Shown here: piece after piece, positions 8,918 to 16,467 of the stretch
How the letters are laid out: each line of letters opens with the position of its first letter
Position numbering within the stretch: the first letter of the stretch is position 1
Source of the DNA: Planctomycetota bacterium
GTDB taxonomy: Bacteria > Planctomycetota > JAJSAM01
Assembly (NCBI GenBank): GCA_024274785.1
Contig: JAJSAM010000039.1
Location: 1 to 64,000, forward strand
Reading direction: 5' to 3'
Length of the DNA stretch: 64,000 bases
The notes under the pieces: model-generated
The model's input: only the letters and a program-made list of their open reading frames with translations
The model's database searches: none
What the model was told of the DNA's origin: nothing
Program-made: the position numbers and the translations under genes

Positions 8918-10063
8918 ATGCACAAAGTCGCGGTCGCTATACTGCTCGTCCTGTTCCTGATTCCCTTCACGCTCGCCGGGGCCGACGAGGGAGCCGAACC
9001 GGTGACTGCGGCGGAGTTCTTCGCTGGCGGCGCCGTGGAGTCGTTCAAGGCGCGGCGGATCATGGTCACCTACGATTTCGCCGAAGAACGCGCTCTGGCC
9101 GACTTCGACGTCGTCAATCCATTTCTGGTATTGGCTTCCGGTGGATTCTCCGTCAGCGGGGGTTCTCTGCATGCCGAAGGGGCGAATGCGCTCGTGTTCA
9201 AGGGCGTTTTCGAGGCGGATGTCAGCGTTCTGGCGACCCTCGAGTCCGCCACACCGCGGGATATCGGCCTGGTGCTCCTGACTCCGGGCCTGACGGACCG
9301 GTTCCTGCTCTTCTCCCTGGCGGACACGTTCTTTTCGAAGAAGGACCGTCAGAAGCCGGGGCAGCACATGATCACCGTGGTGGGAGCGCGGGACGGCGGT
9401 GGCGGTGAAGAGTCCCTCTTCCGCTACCTGAAACGCTCCCGGATTCCGGCCCTCGAGTCCGGCGAGAAGATCGATCTTCGCGTCAGGAAACGCTCGACGC
9501 GCAACCGGATGACCTTTGCCGGGAAGACGCTCGAGGCCACGGACCGCTATGGAAGTTTCCCGGCGGTTCGGCCCGGCCTGTTCGTGCTCGGATCGAAGAT
9601 GACCGTGACGAAGCTCAGCATCTCGGGGCGCCTGACCGAGACGTTCCTGAAGGAGAACCACATCGAGTACGACCCGGAGGAAGTCGATCCGGGGGCACTC
9701 GAAGAAGATGAGATTCCGGCCCCGGCGGAGGAGTCCGGGGAGGAGCCCCGGCGCGGCCGGAAGAACGGGAGCGACGCGCTCGGGCTCATCCGCCAGCTCC
9801 GAAACCGGCGTCTCTCCGAGGAGGACCGGAAAGAGGCGGCGAAGGGGCTTCACCGGAAGAACGTGAAAGAAGCCGAGTTGAAGGCGCTGATCGACTGCCT
9901 CTACAGTGAGGATCTGACGACCAGGAAGCTGGCGATCACCGCCTTGAAGAAGGCCACGGGAAAGACCCTGGGCTACAATCCGAGGGCTCCTGTGGAGACG
10001 AGGAAGAAGGCTGTGCGGAACTGGTTCCGGTACTTGATGAAGAACCGGGATCGTTACCGCTGA
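8918..10063 (+). CDS. Secreted protein, beta-rich N-domain plus charged helical C-domain
   Basis: A 381-residue exported protein of unknown function. Residues 1-22 form a Sec signal peptide. Residues about 45-235 are beta-rich and may be a concanavalin/LamG-like sandwich. Residues about 240-275 are an acidic, proline-containing linker. The remaining part is highly charged and helical (LRNRRLSEEDRKEAAKGL, LTTRKLAITALKKATG), resembling a pair of HEAT-like repeats ending with a basic tail. It is first in a rightward run of three secreted-protein genes, the next starting 11 bp later, and is probably co-transcribed with them. Confidence 0.6.
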   Translation: MHKVAVAILLVLFLIPFTLAGADEGAEPVTAAEFFAGGAVESFKARRIMVTYDFAEERALADFDVVNPFLVLASGGFSVSGGSLHAEGANALVFKGVFEADVSVLATLESATPRDIGLVLLTPGLTDRFLLFSLADTFFSKKDRQKPGQHMITVVGARDGGGGEESLFRYLKRSRIPALESGEKIDLRVRKRSTRNRMTFAGKTLEATDRYGSFPAVRPGLFVLGSKMTVTKLSISGRLTETFLKENHIEYDPEEVDPGALEEDEIPAPAEESGEEPRRGRKNGSDALGLIRQLRNRRLSEEDRKEAAKGLHRKNVKEAELKALIDCLYSEDLTTRKLAITALKKATGKTLGYNPRAPVETRKKAVRNWFRYLMKNRDRYR

Positions 10064-10074
10064 GGAGAGAAACC

Positions 10075-10701
10075 ATGAAGCACTTCATCATCGCAGCACT
10101 CGTAGTGACCGTGTGCGCCGGTTCCTTCGCGATCGCCAAGGGCGACGGGGACGAGGGCGAGCGCGGGCCCGAGAAGGCGAAGGCGGCCACCCCCATTCAG
10201 AAAATCCTGAAGGAGTTGAAGGGGCTGGTGGCGCGCGAGAAGGCCAAACCCTAATTCGACGAGAAGCTGGTGAAGGACCTCGAGCGCCTGGTCAAGGCCT
10301 TCGAGAAGGATGCGAAGAAGCCGATCAAGCTCGAGGATCTGCCGGAAAAGGAGCGCGAGCGCCTGAAGGCGGAGGCCAGGGAGGAACTCGTCGCCGAACG
10401 CGAGGCCGAAAGCGAGCAGCGTGGCGAGGACTGGCGGGAACGCGCGAAGTCCCGTCAGACCGAGCGGGCGCTTCAAGGCGTCGACCTCACCGAGAAGCAG
10501 CGCGCGAAAGTCGAACCTCTGCTGAAGGGCTTCGCCGACGAGGCCGCTTCGGCGTATCAGGGCGGCGACATGGGGATGATCAATGAACTGAAGAAGGACC
10601 TGGAGAAACGCCTGAAGAGGGAAGTCGGCAGCAGGAAGGCCCGCCAGATCATCAACAACGTCAACAAGCAGCTGGGTGGCCGGGGGCGCTGGGGACGGTA
10701 G
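10075..10701 (+). pseudogene. Small secreted coiled-coil protein interrupted by in-frame TAA
   Basis: An ATG with a good ribosome site (GAGGAGAG) opens a secreted protein: signal peptide MKHFIIAALVVTVCAGSFAIA, then a charged helix. Codon 60 is TAA (10252-10254). The same frame then stays open for 149 more codons to 10701 and reads as a continuous charged coiled coil, including GVDLTEKQRAKVEPLLKGF, which parallels the C-terminal tail of the next gene. A GTG at 10270 could restart translation but has no ribosome site and would give a cytoplasmic fragment. The simplest reading is a 208-codon gene broken by one nonsense change; readthrough is the alternative. The family resembles short periplasmic Spy/CpxP-like proteins only in general style. 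Confidence 0.6.
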
Positions 10702-10767
10702 CCGAAACCCCGAAACCCGAACCGCCCGGATGGGTTCAACCCCCATGATCAATCCGGAGGTGACCTG

Positions 10768-12018
10768 ATGAGAAACGTTGTGATCTTCCTCTTCGCCCTC
10801 GTCCTGTTCTCGGCGCCGGCCGCCGCCGGTGGCCTCGAGGTCGGGGAGGCGGGCGGCGGTTTCACGCTGAAGAGCGGCGACGGCACGGTGTCCCTCGCGG
10901 GCATCCTCGAGCCGGACGATGTCAGGGCCGCCGTGGTCTACATCACCAGCTACACCTGCCCCTACTCTCTGCGCGCCGATCGCGATCTGAAAACCATGCT
11001 CACGCCCTATTCGAGCAAGGGAGTCCGGTTCGTGGGGATCTTCCCGAACATGCAGGAGACGGCGGAGGGGGTGGCAGCGCACGCCGCAGAGCAGGAGTTT
11101 ACGCACCCCATGCTCCGGGATCCAGGCGGCGCGGTCGCCAGGGCCTGTGGAGCGGAAGTCACCCCGACGTTCTTCCTCTTCGACAAGGCCGGCATCCTGC
11201 GCTACCGCGGGAATCTCGGGAGCCTGGCCGCCGCCATGGACGCGGTGCTCGCCGGCTCGGCCGTCGCGAACCCGAGGACGCCCGCCACCGGCTGCACCGT
11301 GAAATGGCCTGAGGTGAAAACGCCCGGGGGCGGCACGTTCACCGGCCCCCCCGGTGCCCGCCCGCCACGGGAGACTCCTCGCCAGGGTCCGCCGGATCCC
11401 GAGCAGCCGGAACTCAGCAGGGATGCCCGGAAGTGGCTGAAGAAGATGATCAAGGGACTCGCGTCCGAAGATCCGCTCGTGGTCCGCTCCGCGTCCGCCG
11501 CCATCATGTCCTACGGGCCGCCGGCGATACCGCAGCTTCAAGCTGCCCTCGAGGAGGCCGAAGAGGGACCTGCTCGCCGAAACCTGTCCCGGCTGATCGA
11601 GGGATTGTCCTCGCGCCGTCGACCGGGTGCGGGACGGGGCCAACCGGGTGCGGGACGGGGCCGGCCGGGTGCGGGACGGGGCCAACCGGGCGGACGCTTC
11701 GGCGGCTCATTTCTCGACCGCCAGCGGGAACGGATTCAAGGGGCGATCGACCTCACCGCGGAGCAGAAGAGCCGGTTCGACGAACTCTTCAATAGCCTGA
11801 AGGCCAGGGAGCGCGAACTGCGGCAGATGGCTGAGGAGGGGAATCGGGAGGGCTTGCGGGAGGGCTTCCGCCAGCTCATGACGGATGCAGAGGCCGGTCT
11901 GGCGGGGATTCTGACCGAGGAGCAGCGGGGGAAGCTCGAGGAGATGCGCCGCGGCTTCCGTCCGGGCCCCGGCGGCGGTCGGCGTGGACCCGGCGGTGAT
12001 CGGGGACGAGAGCGCTGA
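10768..12018 (+). CDS. Exported thioredoxin-fold (redoxin) protein with Gly/Arg repeat and Spy-like tail
   Basis: A 416-residue exported protein with a strong ribosome site (GGAGGTGA) and a Sec signal (residues 1-21). Residues about 25-165 form a peroxiredoxin/TlpA-type thioredoxin fold: SYTCPYSLRADRDLK carries one active-site Cys (CPYS), and VTPTFFLFDK supplies the cis-Pro strand. A single Cys in a CxxS context suggests a peroxiredoxin- or isomerase-like role instead of a classical CxxC oxidoreductase. Residues about 190-285 are Pro-rich then helical (HEAT-like); about 286-310 is a Gly/Arg/Pro repeat from a 21-bp tandem repeat; the tail (about 315-416) is a charged helical segment with DLTAEQKSRFDELF like the preceding gene. 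Its stop overlaps the rsmG start. Confidence 0.65.
   Translation: MRNVVIFLFALVLFSAPAAAGGLEVGEAGGGFTLKSGDGTVSLAGILEPDDVRAAVVYITSYTCPYSLRADRDLKTMLTPYSSKGVRFVGIFPNMQETAEGVAAHAAEQEFTHPMLRDPGGAVARACGAEVTPTFFLFDKAGILRYRGNLGSLAAAMDAVLAGSAVANPRTPATGCTVKWPEVKTPGGGTFTGPPGARPPRETPRQGPPDPEQPELSRDARKWLKKMIKGLASEDPLVVRSASAAIMSYGPPAIPQLQAALEEAEEGPARRNLSRLIEGLSSRRRPGAGRGQPGAGRGRPGAGRGQPGGRFGGSFLDRQRERIQGAIDLTAEQKSRFDELFNSLKARERELRQMAEEGNREGLREGFRQLMTDAEAGLAGILTEEQRGKLEEMRRGFRPGPGGGRRGPGGDRGRER
11623..11685 (+). repeat. Three tandem copies of a 21-bp unit inside a coding region
   Basis: Unit ccgggtgcgggacggggcca plus one base, repeated three times; the second copy ends in gg in place of aa. Each unit encodes seven residues (P-G-A-G-R-G-Q/R), giving a flexible basic linker between the redoxin and tail parts of the host protein. 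The unit length is a multiple of three, so copy-number change would keep the frame. Confidence 0.9.
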
Positions 12019-12719
12019 GCCACCCGTTCGATACTCTTCCGGCGCGCGCCGCTCTTCTCGGGGTCGACCTCGACGAGGGACAGGCCGCGATTCTGCGCCG
12101 CCACTTCGAGGCGGTCTGCGACGTCAACCGGGTGATGAACCTCACCCGCGTCACGGATCCCGAAGAGGCGGTGAGGAAGCTCTACCTCTCGTCGCTGGCG
12201 CTCTTTCCGGCGCTGGTCGAGTGCGGCGTCGTGATGGAGGGGCTCTTCCGGTACCTCGATCTCGGCACCGGGGCGGGCTTCCCGGGTATTCCCGTGGCCG
12301 TGGCGGCGCCTCACCTCCGCGGAGTGCTGCTCGACTCCCGCGGCAAGAAGGCCGATTTCGTCGCCGGCGTCCTCGAAAAGCTCGGTCTTGACCGGCTCAC
12401 CGCGCGGAAGGGCCGGGGGGCTTCGCTCAGCCGCGAAGAACCGGTCCTGGCCGGCCATTTCGACCTTGTCACCGCCCGCGCGGTCACCACCCTGGCCAGG
12501 ACCCTTCACGAGGTGAGGGATCTCGTCACCCCCGGTGGCTACGTGGCGATCTACAAGGGGCCGAAGATGCCGCCGGAGGAACTGGTGGAGGGCGAGCGGG
12601 CCGCCGAGGCGGAGGGCTTTGTTCCCCTCGGCGTGGCCAGGATTTCGCTGGAGGGCCTCTCCCCGAGGATCTTCCTGTTCAGCCGCTGGTCGTCGGGTGA
12701 TGAGGGCGCGTACGCCTGA
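12015..12719 (+). CDS. rsmG: 16S rRNA (guanine527-N7)-methyltransferase RsmG (GidB)
   Basis: RsmG methylates G527 of 16S rRNA using S-adenosylmethionine. The SAM-binding motif YLDLGTGAGFPGIPVAVAAP is clear, followed by LLDSRGKKADFV and the late motif HFDLVTARAVTTL. A start at GTG 12132 would give 195 residues but lose the family's N-terminal helix. The frame upstream of it reads a good RsmG N-terminus (LLGVDLDEGQAAILRRHFE, then VNRVMNLT) back to CTG 12015; an in-frame stop at 11997 forbids a longer form. CTG overlaps the previous stop as CTGA, so I place the start there (234 aa). It may be coupled to the upstream secreted-protein genes. Confidence 0.85.
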   Translation: MSHPFDTLPARAALLGVDLDEGQAAILRRHFEAVCDVNRVMNLTRVTDPEEAVRKLYLSSLALFPALVECGVVMEGLFRYLDLGTGAGFPGIPVAVAAPHLRGVLLDSRGKKADFVAGVLEKLGLDRLTARKGRGASLSREEPVLAGHFDLVTARAVTTLARTLHEVRDLVTPGGYVAIYKGPKMPPEELVEGERAAEAEGFVPLGVARISLEGLSPRIFLFSRWSSGDEGAYA

Positions 12720-12865
12720 AGAGAGGAAGCCGGCCCTTCCCGGGGGATGGGAGCTCTCTCCGCTCGTGAAAGCACGATGCTCTATTCCAGCACCCGGTTG
12801 CGCCCGAAACGGGAGTTGCCCCGGCGTTGCCGAGTCCGAGTGTCGGGTCGATGCCGCGGGAATGG

Positions 12866-12871
12866 TAATCT
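12866..12871 (+). promoter_or_regulatory. Candidate -10 element of a leaderless transcript
   Basis: TAATCT, six bases upstream of the lipoprotein ATG at 12878. No -35 consensus is evident. One of several TANNNT-N6/7-start arrangements in this window. Confidence 0.4.
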
Positions 12872-12877
12872 GCCGGC

Positions 12878-13342
12878 ATGAAAACCATCGGGATCACCGC
12901 GCTGCTGGCCGTTTCGTGCGTTGCTTTGGGGTGTTCGACTCCCCTGAAGGCCCGGGTCAGGTGGGACGAGCCGGGCAAGCCGCCGAAGGTCAGGTTCGTC
13001 GAGTTCGAGGAGTACAAGCTCAAGGAGGGCGAGGGGCGCACCGAGGTCTTCCTGAAGCACGAGGAGAGCTTCCTGCCCTGGGAGCTGAACCGTCACTACA
13101 TGGGCGAGACCCTCATGTTCGCCTTTGCGCCGGTATCTCCCGACGGGCCGACCGCGGTCGTGGCCGAGGCCGCCTATCGGCTCGATGCCTATGTCTTCTT
13201 CGACAGCACTCTCGTCGAGGGTACCGTCGCCCCGGTGCCGGATGACCCGGAGAGTCCCGGCGAGTTCCGCGTGGTCTTCGACAACTCGAACTTCGGAGAG
13301 TACATCAGCACGATCACCATCACGGGAAGACTGCGCAGGTAG
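12878..13342 (+). CDS. Putative lipoprotein, unknown function
   Basis: A 154-residue protein with a lipoprotein signal: MKTIGITALLAVSCVALGC, lipobox VALGC with Cys19 as the predicted lipidated residue. The mature part is beta-rich with no family I recognise (segments YRLDAYVFFDSTLVEGTV and FGEYISTITITGRLRR). It likely sits on the periplasmic face of a membrane. No Shine-Dalgarno precedes the ATG; the hexamer TAATCT ends exactly 6 nt before it, suggesting a leaderless mRNA with its own promoter. Confidence 0.6.
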   Translation: MKTIGITALLAVSCVALGCSTPLKARVRWDEPGKPPKVRFVEFEEYKLKEGEGRTEVFLKHEESFLPWELNRHYMGETLMFAFAPVSPDGPTAVVAEAAYRLDAYVFFDSTLVEGTVAPVPDDPESPGEFRVVFDNSNFGEYISTITITGRLRR

Positions 13343-13579
13343 ACCAGGGCGGCATGCTTGATTCTCCTCCGGGCCGGCGGGCGGAGGTGCGTGCCTGCTC
13401 CGGGGTGGATTCCTCCACCGATTCCACTTCCGCGAGCACCGTTCCCAACAGTATTGCGGGCAACCACCCGCAGAGCACTCCACGCGTGAGCAGGTTTCCC
13501 CCTCCTGCTTCGCTGTCCAATCGATGATCGGGTGATTCCTACGAGGGATTCGGTACCACAATCGGGATGGAGGGGGGAG

Positions 13580-14866
13580 TCAATCCTGTTTCTGGAAGGC
13601 CGCCAGGAAGGTCTCGTTGTTCGGCGTCATCTCGAGCTTCTTGACCAGGAGCTCCATGCCTTCCACCGGTTTCATCGAGGAGAGCACGCGCCGCAGGACC
13701 CAACTCGTCTCCAGGAACATCGGCGGGAGGATCTTCTCCTCCTTGCGCGTACCGGACTTGGCGACATCGATGGCCGGCCAGATCCGCCGATCCGCGAGGT
13801 CGCGAGTCAGGACGATCTCGGCGTTGCCGGTGCCCTTGAACTCCTCGAAGATCACCTGGTCCATGCGGCTGCCGGTATCCACGAGCGCGGTGGCGACGAT
13901 GGTCAGGGAGCCGCCGCCCTCGATCTTCCGGGCCGCGCCGAAGTGGGCCTTCGGCTTCTCGAGCGCGCGGGAGTCCATTCCACCGGACAGGGTGCGGCCG
14001 CTACCTTCGACTTCCATGTTGTAGGCGCGTGCCATGCGGGTCAGGGAGTCCACGAGGATGAGGACGTCCTCACCGGCTTCCACCAGTCGCTGCGCGCGGG
14101 CCAGGGTCATTTCCGCGATCTTGATGTGCTGGGGCGCGAGTTCGTCGAGAGACGATGAAATCACTTCGCCCCGGATACTGCGGCGCATCTCGGTGACCTC
14201 CTCGGGCCGTTCGTTGATGAGGAGGACGAAGACCTTCACGTCCGGGTAGTTCACGTTGACCGCGTTGCCGATCTTCTGCAGCATGATCGTCTTCCCGGTG
14301 CGTGGCGGGGCGACGATCAGGCAGCGCTGGCCCTTGCCGATGGGAGTGAGCAGGTCGATCACGCGCAGGGTGCATTCCTCCCGCGGACCCTCCAGTCGGA
14401 GCCACTCGGTGGGGTCCACGGTGGTCAGCTGCTTGAACCCGGGGCGTTGGCGGTAGGTCTCGACATCGGCACCGTCGATCTCATCCACCACGGCCAGAGA
14501 CGGACGTTGCCCCGGCTTCCGGGGCGGTGCGACCTTCCCCTTCACCAGGCTTCCCGGCCGGAGTCCGGTACGGCGGAGAATCCCCGCCGGGACGTAGATG
14601 TCATCCGGGCTGGAGAGGTAGTTGCGAGCGCTGCTGCGCAGGAATCCGTAGCCGTCCGGGATCAACTCCAGAACGCCCTCGGTGTCCTTCAGGGTGCTCG
14701 GGTCGACGGGGCGATTTCGGCCGCCGCCGCCGCCACCGCGGCGCTTCCCTCGCCCGCCCCGACGCTGCCCACGACCTCCCCGGCCACCGCCTTTACCGCC
14801 ACCACTCTTGCCGCCACCACCACCTTTGTGGGATGGACGCCCCTGGGCGTTGGACTTGTTCTGCAC
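13580..14866 (-). CDS. rho: Transcription termination factor Rho with RG-rich N-terminal region
   Basis: Rho is the hexameric RNA helicase that ends transcription. The cold-shock-like RNA-binding domain is visible (EGVLELIPDGYGFLRS, then DDIYVPAGILRRTGLRPG), then Walker A (PPRTGKTIMLQKI), the conserved LINERPEEVTEM, Walker B (DVLILVDSLTRMARAYN) and the R-loop region TGSRMDQVIFEEFKGTGN. The start is GTG at 14866, chosen because GGGAAGGAACC lies just upstream; the frame is open farther but those codons do not resemble Rho. The product is 428 aa. Residues about 10-52 are almost only Gly, Arg, Lys and Ser, an intrinsically disordered RG-rich insert before the RNA-binding domain. Confidence 0.97.
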   Translation of the reverse strand: MQNKSNAQGRPSHKGGGGGKSGGGKGGGRGGRGQRRGGRGKRRGGGGGGRNRPVDPSTLKDTEGVLELIPDGYGFLRSSARNYLSSPDDIYVPAGILRRTGLRPGSLVKGKVAPPRKPGQRPSLAVVDEIDGADVETYRQRPGFKQLTTVDPTEWLRLEGPREECTLRVIDLLTPIGKGQRCLIVAPPRTGKTIMLQKIGNAVNVNYPDVKVFVLLINERPEEVTEMRRSIRGEVISSSLDELAPQHIKIAEMTLARAQRLVEAGEDVLILVDSLTRMARAYNMEVEGSGRTLSGGMDSRALEKPKAHFGAARKIEGGGSLTIVATALVDTGSRMDQVIFEEFKGTGNAEIVLTRDLADRRIWPAIDVAKSGTRKEEKILPPMFLETSWVLRRVLSSMKPVEGMELLVKKLEMTPNNETFLAAFQKQD

Positions 14867-15525
14867 TGTCGGTTCCTTCCCCGAGAGGGTGCCCGGGAAT
14901 CCAAATGCCATGCACCGCTCAAGTGCAGGAGTGGCCCGTTCCCGGGTTGAGGATACGGAGTCCAAAAGAGAGGGGTCGGCTGACCCGCATATTCCAGGCC
15001 CCGGAATGCAGTCTCCGGGGTGTGACTCCAAGGGGGACTCTACCGCAACAACAGTATAGCAGCAAAAGCATTCCCAAGGATTTGGGCCGGCGATGGCGGG
15101 GGAAACCCGCGCACCTCCACGGTCGATGCCGGGGAAGACTCTGCCGACATCACGGCGCCAGGGAAGCTCCAGGAACCCCCAGGGGCTTCGAGGTGAACAT
15201 CTCGATCGCGGACCTCCCTCAGGTAGTCAGGGCCCATCTGGAGAGAACTGCCGCATTCGAAGGCCGCGCCATCCCGCCACGCTTTGTTGCTCATTGGTTG
15301 AAACCAGTAAGGTTGCGCCCTCCTCGCGCCTTGCTTTCTTGGGCGCAGCGGCGCTCTCGGTACAACGGTCGCACTTCTTTCCAGACGAGCCCTCAGCCCC
15401 GGGCGGGTCTGCCGGGCGGCCTTTCGGTTCCCCGGAACTTCTTCGGGTCCCCGTTGCGGCGGACCTGTCGTAGACTGGGACTGACTGCAACTGCTCGGGT
15501 CGAGCGAGAGCGAACGGAGGTCACG
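14867..15525. other. Intergenic region with rho leader and a repeat copy
   Basis: About 660 bases between divergent rho and the response regulator. On the minus strand TATACT (15053-15058) could be a -10 for rho, giving a leader of about 180 nt, long enough for autoregulation; no convincing -35 is seen. On the plus side the region includes a full copy of the dispersed repeat (15300-15392). Open frames here show no protein features, so no gene is called. Confidence 0.4.
15300..15392 (+). repeat. Dispersed GC-rich repeat, copy A
   Basis: About 93 bp. The left half (GAAACCAGTAAGGTTGCGCC...) matches copy B at 50552-50610 at about 50 of 57 positions; the right half (15341-15392, GGGCGCAGCGGCGCTCTCGG...) matches the reverse complement of copy C at 47 of 52 positions. 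It lies upstream of the response regulator and, with copy C, forms an inverted pair around that gene. Confidence 0.75.
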
Positions 15526-15957
15526 ATGAGCGGGAAGCTGGTCCTACTGGTCGATGATGAACGGGATTTCGCGGAACTGCTCGCGGCCCGACTCGAGAGC
15601 CGAGGCTACCGGACGGAGGTGGTCGACAACGGCCAGGAGGCGATTGCCCGGGTTACGGAGCACACCTTCGATGCGGTGATCCTCGACCTGGTGATGCCGG
15701 GAATGAGTGGGCTCGATACACTGAAGAGGATCCTGGCCATTGACTCCGACCTGCAGGTTATCCTGTTGAGCGGGTACGGGACCGTGCAAGCCGGGGTGGA
15801 TGCCGTGAAGCTCGGTGCATCCGATTTCCTCGAAAAGCCGGCGGAGCTCAATCAACTCCTCGAGAAGATCCAGGAAGCGGCGAAGCGGAAGATGATCCTG
15901 GTGGAGAAGCGCGCCGCGGATGAGATCTCCGATATCCTCATGCGCCGGGGGTGGTAG
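15526..15957 (+). CDS. Single-domain response regulator (receiver only)
   Basis: A 143-residue CheY-like receiver. Acidic pocket Asp10-Asp11 (LVDDERD), phosphoacceptor Asp54 (VILDLVMPGMSG) and Lys104 (DFLEKPAE) are all present. No output domain follows; a short charged helix ends the protein, as in receivers of the AtoC/NtrC type that have lost their effector. CGGAGG lies 5 nt before the ATG. The PAS histidine kinase downstream, on the other strand beyond rnpB, is a plausible partner. The gene is bracketed by inverted repeat copies A and C, suggesting it can be regarded as a cassette. Confidence 0.9.
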   Translation: MSGKLVLLVDDERDFAELLAARLESRGYRTEVVDNGQEAIARVTEHTFDAVILDLVMPGMSGLDTLKRILAIDSDLQVILLSGYGTVQAGVDAVKLGASDFLEKPAELNQLLEKIQEAAKRKMILVEKRAADEISDILMRRGW

Positions 15958-16009
15958 GGGCTCGCCTGGAAACAGGTGCGACCGTGGCACCGAGAGCGCC
16001 GCTGCGCCC
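15958..16009 (-). repeat. Dispersed GC-rich repeat, copy C (inverted)
   Basis: 52 bp starting at the base after the response-regulator stop codon TAG. It is the reverse complement of the right half of copy A with 5 mismatches (47/52). It begins GGGCTCGCCTGGAAA, the same terminal motif as copy B. Confidence 0.8.
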
Positions 16010-16024
16010 GACCCGAAGGGAGGT

Positions 16025-16433
16025 GCCGGAGCGGGCACATAAGCCGGGTCCTGTGCGGCGGTTTACGGGTTTCCCCTTCCTCCCGCCCGGCGACCATTCC
16101 TCTAGGTCGACCGTCGCCGGCCGACTCGAACGACCTACCCGGAGGTCCAAACGGTACGGGCCGCACCGCGGCGGGTCGCCCCGCCTCCCTCCCTATTTGG
16201 CCTTTCACCGGGTGGGGTTTACCGTGCCCGGGATGTCACCACCCCGGCGGTGAGCTCTTACCTCGCCGTTTCACCCTTGCCTGTGCCGGCCGACTCGCGT
16301 CGCCCGGCCATCGGCGGTCTGTTCTCTGTGGCACTTTCCCTGGTCTCGCGACCGGTGGGCGTTACCCACCACCCTGCCCTGCGGTGCCCGGACTTTCCTC
16401 GGCTTTCGCCGCGGCCGCCCGGCCCGCTCCAGC
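16025..16433 (-). ncRNA. rnpB: RNase P RNA (bacterial type A)
   Basis: RNA component of RNase P, which matures tRNA 5' ends. On the minus strand the P4 5' strand GAGGAAAGTCCGGGC maps to 16386-16400 and the matching 3' conserved segment ACAGGACCCGGCTTAT to about 16039-16054. Other universally conserved pieces are visible: GGGTAACGCCCACC, CAGGGAAAGTGCCACAGAGA, GGTGAAACGGCGAGGTAAGAGC and CGACCTAGAGGAATGG (written here in pieces of 20 or fewer). The ends are set by helix P1, GCTGGAGCGGGC (16422-16433) pairing with GCCCGCTCCGGC (16025-16036). Length about 409 nt, normal for type A. Confidence 0.96.
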
Positions 16434-16439
16434 CCGGGG

Positions 16440-16467
16440 ATTGTAGCTCAGGCTTCCGCGAGCTCAA
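16440..16467 (-). promoter_or_regulatory. Candidate rnpB promoter inside the kinase 3' end
   Basis: On the minus strand TTGAGC (16462-16467), a 16-bp spacer and TACAAT (16440-16445). The predicted start falls at about 16433, exactly where helix P1 of rnpB begins. The -35 and spacer overlap the last codons and stop of the histidine-kinase gene. Confidence 0.6.

Noticed and set aside
10054..11685. 543-codon minus-strand frame opposite the secreted-protein genes
   Set aside because: Antisense to genes with clear signal peptides and ribosome sites; its start lies in the Gly/Arg repeat and it shows no family features.
11623..11685. CRISPR-like array
   Set aside because: Three direct 21-bp units without spacers, in frame within a coding sequence.
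14527..15525. N-terminal extension of the response regulator to 476 residues
   Set aside because: The upstream codons run through the dispersed repeat and the rho leader; the receiver starts at the ATG at 15526 with CGGAGG.
16025..16433. Protein-coding frames across the rnpB region
   Set aside because: The region matches RNase P RNA conserved segments and a closed P1 helix, so coding frames there are coincidental.
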